Below are positions 32,702 through 41,221 of a DNA stretch of 51,069 nt, one piece after another. A model generated the notes under the pieces. The model was not told where the DNA came from. It did no database searches and worked only from the letters and a program-made list of their open reading frames with translations. A program made the translations under genes and the position numbers. This stretch comes from CAZJCK01 sp964544635. GTDB taxonomy: Bacteria > Zixibacteria > MSB-5A5 > GN15 > FEB-12. The stretch is from NCBI GenBank assembly GCA_964544635.1, contig CAZJCK010000016.1:1-51069 (forward strand), written 5' to 3'. The stretch's first letter is position 1. Each line of letters starts with the position of its first letter.

Positions 32702-32785
32702 GCGGAAGTGGTGAAACTGGTAGACACGCTATCTTGAGGGGGTAGTGGAGTAACCTCCGTGCGGGTTCGAGTCCCGCCTTCCGCA
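32702..32785 (+). tRNA. tRNA-Leu (anticodon GAG)
   Basis: 84 bases, class II. The acceptor arms GCGGAAG and CTTCCGC pair fully, with discriminator A at 32785. The anticodon stem CTATC/GGTAG encloses the loop TTGAGGG, giving anticodon GAG (codons CUC/CUU). A long variable arm (GGAG...CTCC) and the T-arm GCGGGTTCGAGTCCCGC follow. The 3' CCA is not encoded. It lies 22 bases after secG, as leuU (also tRNA-Leu GAG) does in E. coli. Confidence 0.95.
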
Positions 32786-32799
32786 TAGTAGATAACCGA

Positions 32800-32828
32800 C
32801 CCCGTCGAATCCGACGGGGTTTTCTTTT
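32800..32828 (+). terminator. Intrinsic terminator after tRNA-Leu
   Basis: Stem CCCCGTCG, loop AATC, stem CGACGGGG, then TTTTCTTTT. It closes the gap-pgk-tpiA-secG-tRNA unit. Confidence 0.9.
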
Positions 32829-32879
32829 GGCCGGAAACGTCCACCGCAACGTCTTAGAAATATACCGCTACCGCTTGAA

Positions 32880-32915
32880 TTGACAAGATCGGGCCGGAAG
32901 GGTATACTTAAGTAT
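32880..32915 (+). promoter_or_regulatory. Near-consensus promoter with palindrome at the start point
   Basis: TTGACA (32880-32885), 17 bases, TATACT (32903-32908). The perfect palindrome ATACTTAAGTAT (32904-32915) overlaps the -10 and the expected start point. It drives the dockerin-protein gene, whose ATG (32951) has GGAGGGG upstream. Confidence 0.75.
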
Positions 32916-32950
32916 CCATATACTCACGTTGGCGATCTGGAGGGGTTCTC

Positions 32951-34783
32951 ATGTTGAAGCTGGTGTTGATTACGGGAGTGACGGTATTGGTCTGTCTGGC
33001 GGGACCGGCCTGGTCGGCGGATGAGGCGGTCGATCAGATCGACTGCTGTATCGGCATGCGTGGGGATATGAACTACGATGGCGGTGAGGCGCCGGATCCG
33101 ATCGACCTGGTCTACCTGGTGGACTTCCTGTTCAACGGTGGCCTTCCCCCGCTCTGCCGTACCGAAGCCGATTTCAACGGTGACGGCAGTATTGATCCCG
33201 ATCCGCTCGACCTGGCGGCTTTGGTAAATTACCTGTTCAGCGGTGGCGTTGGTCCGGCGGGATGTGTCACGCTGGGAGTGCAGTCGGCGGTGGCCCTGCA
33301 GGGAGCGCCGGGAGAGCCGTTTGTCAGCATTGCCCTGCCGGGCAAGGAGCCGCGCGGAGTCGGCTTTGACTGGACCGCAGAGTATTCACTCGACCCGGGC
33401 CAGCCGGCCGAGTTCAAGTGCCACTGGCGAGTCTACGGACCGTACAGCAGTTCCGAGATGAGTTTCCTGGAAACAAATATTTTCACCTGGGCATATGAAA
33501 CGTACGACGGCCAGGTGTTTGACCTGGGTGATACGATCTGGGTCTGTCGCGACAGCATCACCTCGGAGTATGATCCGATACTGGAACCATGCCAGGAACT
33601 GGTTATATCGATAGACACCGATACGTCGCTGTTTGGCCGGCTGGTGCCAGTGTTTGACGTTACGGACCCGAACTTCCAGGATTTGTTCTTTGATCGGGTA
33701 GCGGCAGAGTCGGGGACACCGCAGAACCGGTGGGTGTATGCCTCGGGCGATACGGCGCTCGACCTGTTCCGATTCGATCCCGGCGATACTACCCGTGAGA
33801 TGTATTTCGTGCTCTGGTTGCAGGCGGCGGATGATTACGGCAATGTCGAATCGACTGCCTCGTTTGCATCGTTCCGAGCCATTGACGCAAAATTCGAGTA
33901 CGATTTCCTGGTGATGGATTATACGAGTACTGCCGGTCTCTATGGCATCGTGGCGCCGCCATTGGATACGGTCAGGAATTACTGGGTGAACGTCATGCAG
34001 CAGCTGCGGCCGTTCACCGACTTTCAGCCCGACCGGGACTTTGTTCGGCGCGGCGGCAAACTCCCGCCGGTGGCGCTAACGACTCTGTTGTCGCGCCGCG
34101 TGTGTGTTGTCACGGCTGACGGTCCGGCCAATGCATCGGAGATTTACAAAGACAACAATGTGAGAAAGGCGATGGCGCACGGCGTGTCGGTGTGGGTACT
34201 GGAGTTGACGTCGAGTCGGCCAACTCTGTCAGCCCCCTTTTACAAGTATGGTTTGCCCGTGGACTGGGCGACCTTGCTGGGAGTGCAGACGGTGACCTTT
34301 AACGGCTGGATGTGCAGTGCGGTGGCCCCGGTGTTTAGCGGTATTGATGAAGCCGATTGTCCGGGCGGACGAATAGAGGATTTTGTCGGCGCCAGTTCGA
34401 CGCTGTTGGGCTGGCCTGATCTGACAATCGATACGGTATTGCTGCACAGCCGCTACAACTGGGGCTCGACGAACGCCGTGCTGGATTCGGCTTTTGCCTG
34501 GGAACCATACTTGTCCGAACCGCCGATCGGCGCCCTGCCGGGAGTGAGCGCACTGGACCCGACCGGCAACGCGCAAGTGTTGTACACCTATTCGTCTTTG
34601 TATGGTGATACACATCCCAACGGCTTCGGGTACTCGTTCAACGGTGATCCGGTGGCGGTTCGAGTGATTGCCGACGATTTACGCACGGCGTATTTTTCGT
34701 TCACGCCGCTGGCGTTCGACCAGCCATCGTTTGATACGGTAATCGATTCGATGCTGACGTGGTTGTACGAACCGTGGGAGTAA
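32951..34783 (+). CDS. Secreted protein with N-terminal dockerin-like pair
   Basis: 610 residues; signal peptide to about residue 22 (AWSA). Residues 38-64 and 73-99 are two dockerin-type calcium-binding repeats (GDMNYDGGEAPDPIDLVYLV and ADFNGDGSIDPDPLDLAALV, each followed by a D/N-(Y/F)LF-x-GG turn). The remainder (105-610) is beta-rich with scattered aromatic residues and is not recognised; no glycosidase or protease motif stands out. Dockerins bind cohesins, but no cohesin gene is in the window. In Zixibacteria-like genomes such N-terminal dockerin pairs are common on surface proteins, so here it may act as a calcium-stabilised anchoring module. A strong promoter lies upstream. Confidence 0.72.
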   Translation: MLKLVLITGVTVLVCLAGPAWSADEAVDQIDCCIGMRGDMNYDGGEAPDPIDLVYLVDFLFNGGLPPLCRTEADFNGDGSIDPDPLDLAALVNYLFSGGVGPAGCVTLGVQSAVALQGAPGEPFVSIALPGKEPRGVGFDWTAEYSLDPGQPAEFKCHWRVYGPYSSSEMSFLETNIFTWAYETYDGQVFDLGDTIWVCRDSITSEYDPILEPCQELVISIDTDTSLFGRLVPVFDVTDPNFQDLFFDRVAAESGTPQNRWVYASGDTALDLFRFDPGDTTREMYFVLWLQAADDYGNVESTASFASFRAIDAKFEYDFLVMDYTSTAGLYGIVAPPLDTVRNYWVNVMQQLRPFTDFQPDRDFVRRGGKLPPVALTTLLSRRVCVVTADGPANASEIYKDNNVRKAMAHGVSVWVLELTSSRPTLSAPFYKYGLPVDWATLLGVQTVTFNGWMCSAVAPVFSGIDEADCPGGRIEDFVGASSTLLGWPDLTIDTVLLHSRYNWGSTNAVLDSAFAWEPYLSEPPIGALPGVSALDPTGNAQVLYTYSSLYGDTHPNGFGYSFNGDPVAVRVIADDLRTAYFSFTPLAFDQPSFDTVIDSMLTWLYEPWE

Positions 34784-34796
34784 GAGAGTAACGAAC

Positions 34797-34840
34797 AAAA
34801 AAACTTCCTCCGACATTGGAGAGATCCTGCCGGAGGAAGT
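34797..34840 (-). terminator. Minus-strand terminator, probably of the mutasome operon
   Basis: On the minus strand, stem ACTTCCTCCG, an 18-base loop, stem CGGAGGAAGT, then a U run (plus-strand A run 34797-34803). The only minus-strand gene upstream is dnaE2, whose end lies about 330 bases away. On the plus strand there is no T run after the hairpin. Confidence 0.7.
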
Positions 34841-35166
34841 GCACTCACTGCTGTTAGCCCCTTTTTGCCAGCCCGCCTTTTTCTAAACAGCCCATCCCTT
34901 TGCAGAGCTGCTTTCCCTCGGCGCCCCCCGCACCGCTTCGACCGAAGCCGAAGATTCGGGTTAGCTGACTCGTCTGGTATATAAGTAAACTCCGTGCCAA
35001 ACTCCGGACGGCGCGATATTTTTCGTCAGGAACAGGTATGAACCGGTGCGGTACAGGTGTTTAGCAATCTTGACAGAATTCAGTCAACAGTGTGACGAGA
35101 TTGAAGAGGTACCGGATTCGTTCGGAATGAAACGTTGGGTGTTTCAGGCGTGTCAGTTTGAAACGG
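34841..35166. other. Gene-free stretch with an 18-bp near-palindrome
   Basis: I see no gene here. TTGACAGAATTCAGTCAA (35070-35087) is palindromic at 8 of 9 pairs. Short direct repeats of ATGAAACG(G)TTGGG (near 35128 and 35171) lie close to the sequence gap. The dnaE2 transcript probably runs through this stretch to the terminator at 34797-34840. Confidence 0.4.
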
Positions 35167-38100
35167 TTAGATGAAACGGTTGGGGGCTCTGGCGGGGCGG
35201 CGGGTGCAGAGTTCCGGGGATTGACGTCGAANNNNNNNNNNNNNNNNNNNNNNNNNNNNNNNNNNNNNNNNNNNNNNNNNNNNNNNNNNNNNNNNNNNNN
35301 NNNNNNNNNNNNNNNNNNNNNNNNNNNNNNNCTGTCCTTTTACCAGCAGCGCTTTCGACTGCACCACTGTCAGGCGGTTCTTTTCGTAGCGTTGAGGTTT
35401 GACCACAATGTTGGAAAAACCGGTTTCGTCCTCAAGGGTGATGAACAAAAAACCGCTGGCCGTCACGGGGCGCTGGCGGATGACGACGACGCCGGCGGTG
35501 GTGACGAGTTGCTTGTCGCCAACGTTCTTGAGATCGGCGGCCGAGAGGATGTTACGCTTTTTCAGTTCGTTGCGGATCAGGCTCATCGGATGGGGGCCGG
35601 TGGTGAGGGCCATCCCCTTGAAATCGGCCATGAGACGTTCCGGGAGGGTCATGCTGTCGATCAGCTCTCCCCCGCGCTCATTGGTAGTGAGTTCGAGGCG
35701 CGGCTGACTGTCTTCCTGCATCGAGAGAACAACCCACAGCGCCTGGCGTCGGGTAAGCCCGAAACAGTTGAAGGCGCCGACTAAGGCCAGTTCTTCGAGA
35801 TTGTTTCTGTGGAGCCGGGTGCGCCTGAAAAAATCGGTCAACGACTCAAACGGACCGTCGTCAAGCGCGGCGGTGATTTTCTCTTCGGCGTGGTCGCCCA
35901 GCGAGCGGACATAGCGCAAGCCGAGGCGCACGGCGCCATCTTCGACGGTACAATCCCATTCGCTTTTGGTGACGTCGACCGGCTTGATGCGCATGCCGCG
36001 GCGACGGGCTTCGTAGAGGATGGTCGACGGTGTGTAGAAGCCCATCGGCTGGGCGTTGAGCAGCGAGCAGTAGAATTCGGCAGGATAATACACTTTCAGC
36101 CAGGCGGAGACATAGACCAAAAGCGCGAACGAAGCGGCGTGGGATTCGGCGAAGCCGAAGTCGGCGAAGGCGGCGAGCTGGTCGAAAATGCGTTTGGCGA
36201 CGGCATGTTCGATGCCGTTTTGCATCATACCGTGGATCAGTTTTTCGGAGATACGTTGCATTTTCTCGCGGGACCGTTTGTGGCCCATAGCGCGGCGGAG
36301 TTCGTCGGCTTCGGACGGTGTAAAGCCGGCGGCAGTGACGGCGACGCGCATCCCCTGTTCCTGGAAGAGGGGTATACCGAGGGTGCGCTTGAGGACCGGC
36401 TCGAGGCAGGGATGCGGATAGGTGACCGCCTCCTCACCGTTGCGACGTCGCAGGTAAGGATGCACCATACCGCCCTGGATGGGGCCGGGACGGATGAGGG
36501 CGACCTCGACGACGAGGTCGTAGAAGCAGCCTGGTTTGTGGCGCGGCAGGGTGTTCATCTGGGCGCGCGACTCGACCTGGAAGATACCGACCGTTTCAGC
36601 GGAACTGAGCAGCTCGTAGATCCTCGGATCGTCGTGCGGCAGTTCGGCCATGTCGATCTTTTTCCCATGGTGCTTTTCGATCAGTTTAAAAGCGAGATCG
36701 ATGAGCGTGAGCATACCGAGGCCGAGCAGATCGATTTTGATGAGACCGGTATCCTCGGCATCGTCCTTATCCCACTGGATGACGGAGCGATCGGGCATGG
36801 TGGCGTTTTCGATCGGGACAACATGGGAGAGCGGCTTCTTCGTCACGATCATACCGCCGACATGGATACCGAGATGGCGCGGGAAACGCTTGATCTGGGC
36901 GCAGAGATCGGCAAGCAGTTGCACGCGGTGGTCGCTGAGGTTGAAGTTGGTTTCGCCCAGCTGGGCGGCGATTTCATCGGCGTTGGACCAGTGACCAAGG
37001 AGCCTGGTGATGCGATCGACCTCGGCCGGGATGAAACCGAGGGCCTTGCCGACCTCGCGCACGGCTGAACGGCCGCGGTAGGTGATGACTTCACAGACCA
37101 TGGCAGCATGTTCACGGCCGTACTTTTCATACACATACTGGATGACTTCTTCGCGGCGGTTATTGGCGATGTCGAGATCGATGTCGGGAGGTTCGCGGCG
37201 CTGCTCGGAGAGGAAGCGTTCGAACAGCAGTTCGAGTTTGATCGGGTCGACGGCGGTGATTTCGAGGCAGTAGCAGACAGCGGAGTTGGCGGCGGAGCCG
37301 CGACCCTGGCAGAGGATCCGGTTCTCTTTGCAGAAGCGGGCGATGTCCCAGACGATGATGAAATAGCCGGCCAGCTTGAGGTGCTTGATGATGGCCAGCT
37401 CATGCTCGACCTGGCGTCGCTGGGCGCCAGAGAGTACGCCCCCCCAGCGACGGCGGGCGCCGGTGTAGGTGAGAAAACGCAGGTAGGAATCGTCGTCGTG
37501 GTCCCCCGGGACGGGAAAGTCGGGGAGCGAGGTTTCGAGTGAAGCGAGGGCAAAGTTGCAGCGCTCGGCGATGCACATGCTGTTGGCGACGGCCTCGGGA
37601 TAGCGCGAAAACAGTTTCCTCATCCGTTCAGGTGACTTGAGGAACCGTTCACCGTTGGGATACAAGAGCCGCCCGGCAGTATCGAGCGTAACGTGTTCAC
37701 GGATACAGACCAGGACATCCTGGAGCCGGCGGCGGTCGGGGATGGCGTAGTGGACGTTGTTGGTGGCGACGGTGGGAATACCGAGCCTCTTCCCCATTGC
37801 GGTGAGTTGTTTGCAGAGGTGTTCGTGGACGGGAAGGTTGTGGTGCTGCAGTTCGAGGAAGAAGTTGTCGGGGCCGAAGAGGTTGCGGTAGTATGACGCC
37901 ATGCGTTCGGCGGTTTCGGTGTCACCGCTGGTGAGGGCGTACGGGATTTCTCCTTCGACGCATCCGGAGAGGGCGATCAAACCGTCGGCATGTCGTTCGA
38001 GAAGGTCGCGGCGCACCCGGGTCTCCCCCTTTTTACACTCGAGGTTGGCGCGGGTGAGCAGGCTGCTCAAGTTGGTGTAACCGACAGGATCACGCACCAG

Positions 38101-38328
38101 AAGGACGAGATGGCGGTCGTTGTCGAGGGTGATCTCGCTGCCGATGTTCGGCTTGATACCGGCGGTGCGGGCGGCTTCGTGGAAGCGGACAATACCGTAG
38201 AGGCCGTTGTGATCAGTGACGGCGAGATGCGTGTAGCCGAGTTGTACGGCGCGGGCGACCAGTTCCTCGGGGTGCGAGGCACCGTCGAGGAACGAAAAAT
38301 TGGTATGGCAGTGGAGTTCGGTGTACAT
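35167..38328 (-). CDS. dnaE2: Error-prone DNA polymerase DnaE2/ImuC (C-terminal end hidden by gap)
   Basis: About 999 residues are readable from ATG 38328 to the gap. The N-terminal PHP domain starts MYTELHCHTNFSFLDGASHP (with AVTDHNGLYG). The palm carries the catalytic acids PPDIDLDIAN and GLIKIDLLGLGML, with RGSAANSAVCYCLEIT and DFGFAESHAASFALLVY. The helix-hairpin and OB regions follow (LITLEDETGF-like FLFITLEDETGFSNIVVKP). This is the polymerase of the ImuA-ImuB-DnaE2 mutasome, which does translesion synthesis after DNA damage. The OB fold is cut by 100 N, which hide the last part. The in-frame residues after the gap (RRQSPELCTRRP...) do not look like the usual ending, so the true stop is uncertain. 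The start ATG 38328 matches the family; the frame is open 48 bases further upstream. Confidence 0.9.
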   Translation of the reverse strand: MYTELHCHTNFSFLDGASHPEELVARAVQLGYTHLAVTDHNGLYGIVRFHEAARTAGIKPNIGSEITLDNDRHLVLLVRDPVGYTNLSSLLTRANLECKKGETRVRRDLLERHADGLIALSGCVEGEIPYALTSGDTETAERMASYYRNLFGPDNFFLELQHHNLPVHEHLCKQLTAMGKRLGIPTVATNNVHYAIPDRRRLQDVLVCIREHVTLDTAGRLLYPNGERFLKSPERMRKLFSRYPEAVANSMCIAERCNFALASLETSLPDFPVPGDHDDDSYLRFLTYTGARRRWGGVLSGAQRRQVEHELAIIKHLKLAGYFIIVWDIARFCKENRILCQGRGSAANSAVCYCLEITAVDPIKLELLFERFLSEQRREPPDIDLDIANNRREEVIQYVYEKYGREHAAMVCEVITYRGRSAVREVGKALGFIPAEVDRITRLLGHWSNADEIAAQLGETNFNLSDHRVQLLADLCAQIKRFPRHLGIHVGGMIVTKKPLSHVVPIENATMPDRSVIQWDKDDAEDTGLIKIDLLGLGMLTLIDLAFKLIEKHHGKKIDMAELPHDDPRIYELLSSAETVGIFQVESRAQMNTLPRHKPGCFYDLVVEVALIRPGPIQGGMVHPYLRRRNGEEAVTYPHPCLEPVLKRTLGIPLFQEQGMRVAVTAAGFTPSEADELRRAMGHKRSREKMQRISEKLIHGMMQNGIEHAVAKRIFDQLAAFADFGFAESHAASFALLVYVSAWLKVYYPAEFYCSLLNAQPMGFYTPSTILYEARRRGMRIKPVDVTKSEWDCTVEDGAVRLGLRYVRSLGDHAEEKITAALDDGPFESLTDFFRRTRLHRNNLEELALVGAFNCFGLTRRQALWVVLSMQEDSQPRLELTTNERGGELIDSMTLPERLMADFKGMALTTGPHPMSLIRNELKKRNILSAADLKNVGDKQLVTTAGVVVIRQRPVTASGFLFITLEDETGFSNIVVKPQRYEKNRLTVVQSKALLVKGQXXXXXXXXXXXXXXXXXXXXXXXXXXXXXXXXXXRRQSPELCTRRPARAPNRFI
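35232..35331. other. Assembly gap of 100 N inside dnaE2
   Basis: Exactly 100 undetermined bases, the conventional size for a scaffold gap of unknown length. Reading frame and distance across it cannot be trusted. Confidence 0.97.
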
Positions 38329-38420
38329 GGGAGCGGCGTACGTTTCGTTCAATGTGTCATTCCGGACAGATCGCATGTCCGTCTTTCATACCGCGTGGTC
38401 GTACTGAGTTGTACGAGTGG

Positions 38421-38540
38421 GTCCCGGCCTTCGCCGGGATGACGTAAAGGAGGGCGGGATGACGTTCTGGATTCCCGCTTTCGCGGGAATGACGTAAAAG
38501 AGTACGGGGATGACGTAAAGGAGGGCGGGGATGACGTGGA
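38421..38540. repeat. Palindromic and tandem GGGATGACGT repeats between imuB and dnaE2
   Basis: Two hairpins, CCCGGC CTTC GCCGGG (38423-38438) and ATTCCCGC TTTC GCGGGAAT (38471-38490), are interleaved with five copies of GGG(A)ATGACGT (38436, 38456, 38485, 38507, 38528), partly at a 20-base period (GGGATGACGTAAAGGAGGGC). A larger inverted repeat, GGCAGGTCCG ... CGGACCTGCC, lies at 38668-38708. The 491 bases between imuB and dnaE2 have no gene. Confidence 0.8.
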
Positions 38541-38819
38541 GAGATATGGAACAAGTTTGAAAGCATGACGATATTCGGTAGCCCTCCGCTTGCGGTAGGG
38601 TGTTTTGGGTTTCGTTACATCGCACCAAAGGGTGAGATATCGTGGAAAAGTACACGAGTTTTCGCAGGGCAGGTCCGGAGAAACACGGAGCGTTGCGACG
38701 GACCTGCCGTTTGCGGGAAGTAACATCATCGTCATCATACGATAGCAGGTCCCTCATCCGGCAGCCGCCGGGCATCAGGACGCTGCCCTACGGATATTCG
38801 TGCCTCACATCATACCTCA

Positions 38820-40322
38820 TCAATCGAAGGCACCGTGGAGGAACCAGCGTGAGCGGGTGCGGTCGTAATACAACAGGCAACGTCGCCGGTCGGACGTGAT
38901 CACCTGGTAGTAGGCGCGGTTGACGAAACCGCTCCACCAGTTGCCGGACAGTTTCCACGGACCGTACTGCCGGGTGATCTTTTCGGTGCGACGGTTGGCG
39001 GTCAGGCTGCGCAGGCGACCGTGTTCGGCCTGCACAGTGACCGGTTGTGGTGGACGGTACAACCGGAGGCCCGACAGCTCCCCCATCGCATACAACTGAC
39101 CGTGCTCCGGCTCCGGCAATACTGAGAATCGTTTGGTCGATTTGTGATCCGGATCGAGCTTAAAACTTTCCTCCGGCAACAGGGCGTGGTTGAGGCGCGG
39201 GTAGTGCAGTCTCGAAGGGAGCTGCAGCGACGAGTTTGTCTCGGTGGCGGAGGTGTCGCCGAGGTTGGTTTGCGGTGCCAAAAGACGTTCGGTGCGACTG
39301 ACACGGATGGTGATATCGACAATGCGTCCGAGCGACGGCAGTTGTTCCAGTTCAACGGTCGCCTGGCGGATGACGGTGACGATCGAGCGGGTGGGACGGT
39401 CCATGGTGACGGTGCAGGTATACTCCCTGCGGTTTTCGGTGCGCAGTTCGAGTTCGAGAGCGCTGCAACCAAGCTCGAAACGTCGCAGCGTTTCGAACAG
39501 TTTCGAGAGGTGTTCGCGAACATGCTTGAGGAGATCCTGGCGGGTGGCCAGGCCGTACTCGAGCGAGACCGACGATACCAGGTCATTCTTGTCGAGGCTG
39601 GGTTGGGTCTCGACAGCGGGGAGTTCGCGGATGGTCGACCAGAGGTGCGGCCAGGCGGCGCGACCGAAGCGCTGGGCCAGTTCGTTGACGGGGAAGGCGA
39701 GCAGCCGGCCGATGGTGCGGATACCGAGGTCGTGCAGGGTATCGTTGATATCGTCGGACAGCTCGAGGTGGGCAATGGTGATCGGGTTGAGGAAATCGAG
39801 GACGTGGTCGGGGGCGACGACTTCATACTCGCGCGGGGCGGCGGTACGGGCGGCGATGCGTGCAACCGGACGGTTGGGTGCGACACCGACAGCGGCAGCA
39901 TAGCCGGCGATGTGGATCATGTCGATGATCTCTTTGGCCATTGCCCTGGGGTCGGGAAAGAGATAGCCCATGCCGGTGAGCGAGAGGAAGAAGCGGGCGT
40001 GATCGTCCTCTTCAACGACCGGGCTGAACTGCTGGAGTCCGGTGAACAGTTTACCCAGCTCGATCATTTCGCGGTCGGTGTTGCGCGGCACGACCAGCAG
40101 GTCGGCGCAGAAGGAATGGGCGCGGGCGGTGGTCATACCGAGGCTGACGCCGCCGCTTGTGGCGGCACGGTCGGCAGCGATGATGAGGGCGGTTTCATGG
40201 GCGCTGTCAGCCACCGCCAGCGGCCGGCTTTTGGGAACACGCTGGAAACGTCGCACAACCGCCAGTGAAAAGGCGGGCAGGCGAACACAGGCCCAGGTGA
40301 TCGGTTGTTGTTTGGCAGCCAT
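38820..40322 (-). CDS. imuB: ImuB, catalytically dead Y-family polymerase-like mutasome subunit
   Basis: 500 residues. The Y-family fold is recognisable (WACVRLPAFSLAV at the start, GVAPNRPVARIAA in the palm, a helix-hairpin region LHDLGIRTIGRLLAFPVNELAQRFG, then the little finger). The catalytic acids are missing: the HxDxDxF strand is CVRLPAF, and the SxDE strand is DHARFFLSLTG. This is typical of ImuB, which acts as a platform joining DnaE2, ImuA and the sliding clamp. EQLPSL (326-331) is a candidate clamp-binding motif. The C-terminus YYDRTRSRWFLHGAFD is characteristic of the family. ATG 40322 follows AAGGAGA, 12 bases after imuA. Confidence 0.9.
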   Translation of the reverse strand: MAAKQQPITWACVRLPAFSLAVVRRFQRVPKSRPLAVADSAHETALIIAADRAATSGGVSLGMTTARAHSFCADLLVVPRNTDREMIELGKLFTGLQQFSPVVEEDDHARFFLSLTGMGYLFPDPRAMAKEIIDMIHIAGYAAAVGVAPNRPVARIAARTAAPREYEVVAPDHVLDFLNPITIAHLELSDDINDTLHDLGIRTIGRLLAFPVNELAQRFGRAAWPHLWSTIRELPAVETQPSLDKNDLVSSVSLEYGLATRQDLLKHVREHLSKLFETLRRFELGCSALELELRTENRREYTCTVTMDRPTRSIVTVIRQATVELEQLPSLGRIVDITIRVSRTERLLAPQTNLGDTSATETNSSLQLPSRLHYPRLNHALLPEESFKLDPDHKSTKRFSVLPEPEHGQLYAMGELSGLRLYRPPQPVTVQAEHGRLRSLTANRRTEKITRQYGPWKLSGNWWSGFVNRAYYQVITSDRRRCLLYYDRTRSRWFLHGAFD

Positions 40323-40334
40323 AACAGACTCTCC

Positions 40335-41030
40335 TTAATGGACAGGTTCAAACCGTCCGGCCGGACCACGGGGCCGTTCGCTGCGCGGGCAGGTGAATTG
40401 GATCTGTTCGCGGCAAAGACGGCTGCGGGTGACAGTGATGCGCCAGTGAGTGGATGGTTCGGTGGTCACATCGAGGCGCAGGGCAACCATACTGCCGGGG
40501 ACCTGGGGGATGGTGTTGTCGGTCTGTCGTGTCAGGAGGATGACCAGGCCGCGGCCGCGGATCGCTTCGAGACGGAGACGGTGCAGCAGGACCATGGGGA
40601 GGGACTGGCTGTTGTCGGCGAGATCGAGGACCAGCACGGCGATCCGACGCTGCCGGAAGAGCAGTTCGCCGCTGCGCAAACCGTCGGCCAGGCTGTCGGG
40701 AGTGAGCAGCAACAGATTGGTCAGGTCGATACCGGCGGCAGCGGCGGCGGGTGGAAAGAAGCTACCGCTGTAATCGACACAGGCAATCGTTTCACGGGCG
40801 CTGAGACCGCTTATGAGACGATAGAGGAAACCGGTCTTGCCGCTGCACGGCCCCCCCGAGATTTCGACAATCTGGCCGTAGGGAATACCGCCCTGTTCGA
40901 AGAGGGTGTCGAACGGTGCGAGGCCGGTGGTGAAGAGGGTGCCGAGCCAGGGACGGTTGGCGCAGGCCTCGGGCCATTGTTGGGCCAGATGGCGGTTGAG
41001 TTGTTGTGGTGACATGGGTGTCGGTTGCAT
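40335..41030 (-). CDS. imuA: ImuA-like RecA-fold mutasome protein
   Basis: 231 residues. TGLAPFDTLFEQGGIPYGQIVEISGGPCSGKTGF is the ImuA/RecA-like start with the Walker A motif GGPCSGKT (59-66). IAVLVLDLAD is the Walker B strand, and RGLVILLTRQTD follows. ImuA binds RecA and ImuB and supports mutagenic translesion synthesis. It is the first gene of the imuA-imuB-dnaE2 cassette. An in-frame ATG at 41015 is an alternative start. The upstream region (41031-41464) carries a LexA-like box. Confidence 0.85.
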   Translation of the reverse strand: MQPTPMSPQQLNRHLAQQWPEACANRPWLGTLFTTGLAPFDTLFEQGGIPYGQIVEISGGPCSGKTGFLYRLISGLSARETIACVDYSGSFFPPAAAAAGIDLTNLLLLTPDSLADGLRSGELLFRQRRIAVLVLDLADNSQSLPMVLLHRLRLEAIRGRGLVILLTRQTDNTIPQVPGSMVALRLDVTTEPSTHWRITVTRSRLCREQIQFTCPRSERPRGPAGRFEPVH

Positions 41031-41200
41031 ATTGGTCTCGCTTCGGGCGTATCGTTACATGTTTGCCGTGTCAGGAGCGCAGGGGTCCTGACCTACGGGG
41101 TGATTGGCTGCTCGCAAATCCCATCCACAGGGTGGGCATCGGTGCGTCCGTTCGTCGTATCCCACCCACCGGGCAGGCCACCTGTTATTATGTCGCCTGA

Positions 41201-41220
41201 TGCTGCTCATTTGTGCAGCA
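41201..41220 (-). promoter_or_regulatory. Candidate LexA (SOS) operator of the mutasome operon
   Basis: TGCTGCTCATTTGTGCAGCA. Bases 41204-41217 fit the Fibrobacter LexA consensus TGCNCN4GTGCA exactly, and 41203-41218 also fits the E. coli core CTG-N10-CAG. It is 171 bases upstream of imuA and would overlap the transcription start of the candidate promoter at 41222-41250. The rest of 41031-41464 has an inverted repeat GTCAGGA/TCCTGAC (41070-41092) and the palindrome-like GACAATTATTTGTC (near 41260), but no gene. Confidence 0.65.
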
Positions 41221-41221
41221 T

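Noticed and set aside
34797..34840. Plus-strand terminator for the dockerin gene
   Set aside because: The T run is on the other strand only, so the hairpin works for minus-strand transcripts.
38436..38537. Regularly spaced GGGATGACGT copies looked like a CRISPR array
   Set aside because: The units are only 20-30 bases apart, the intervals are themselves repeats or hairpins, and there are no spacers or cas genes.
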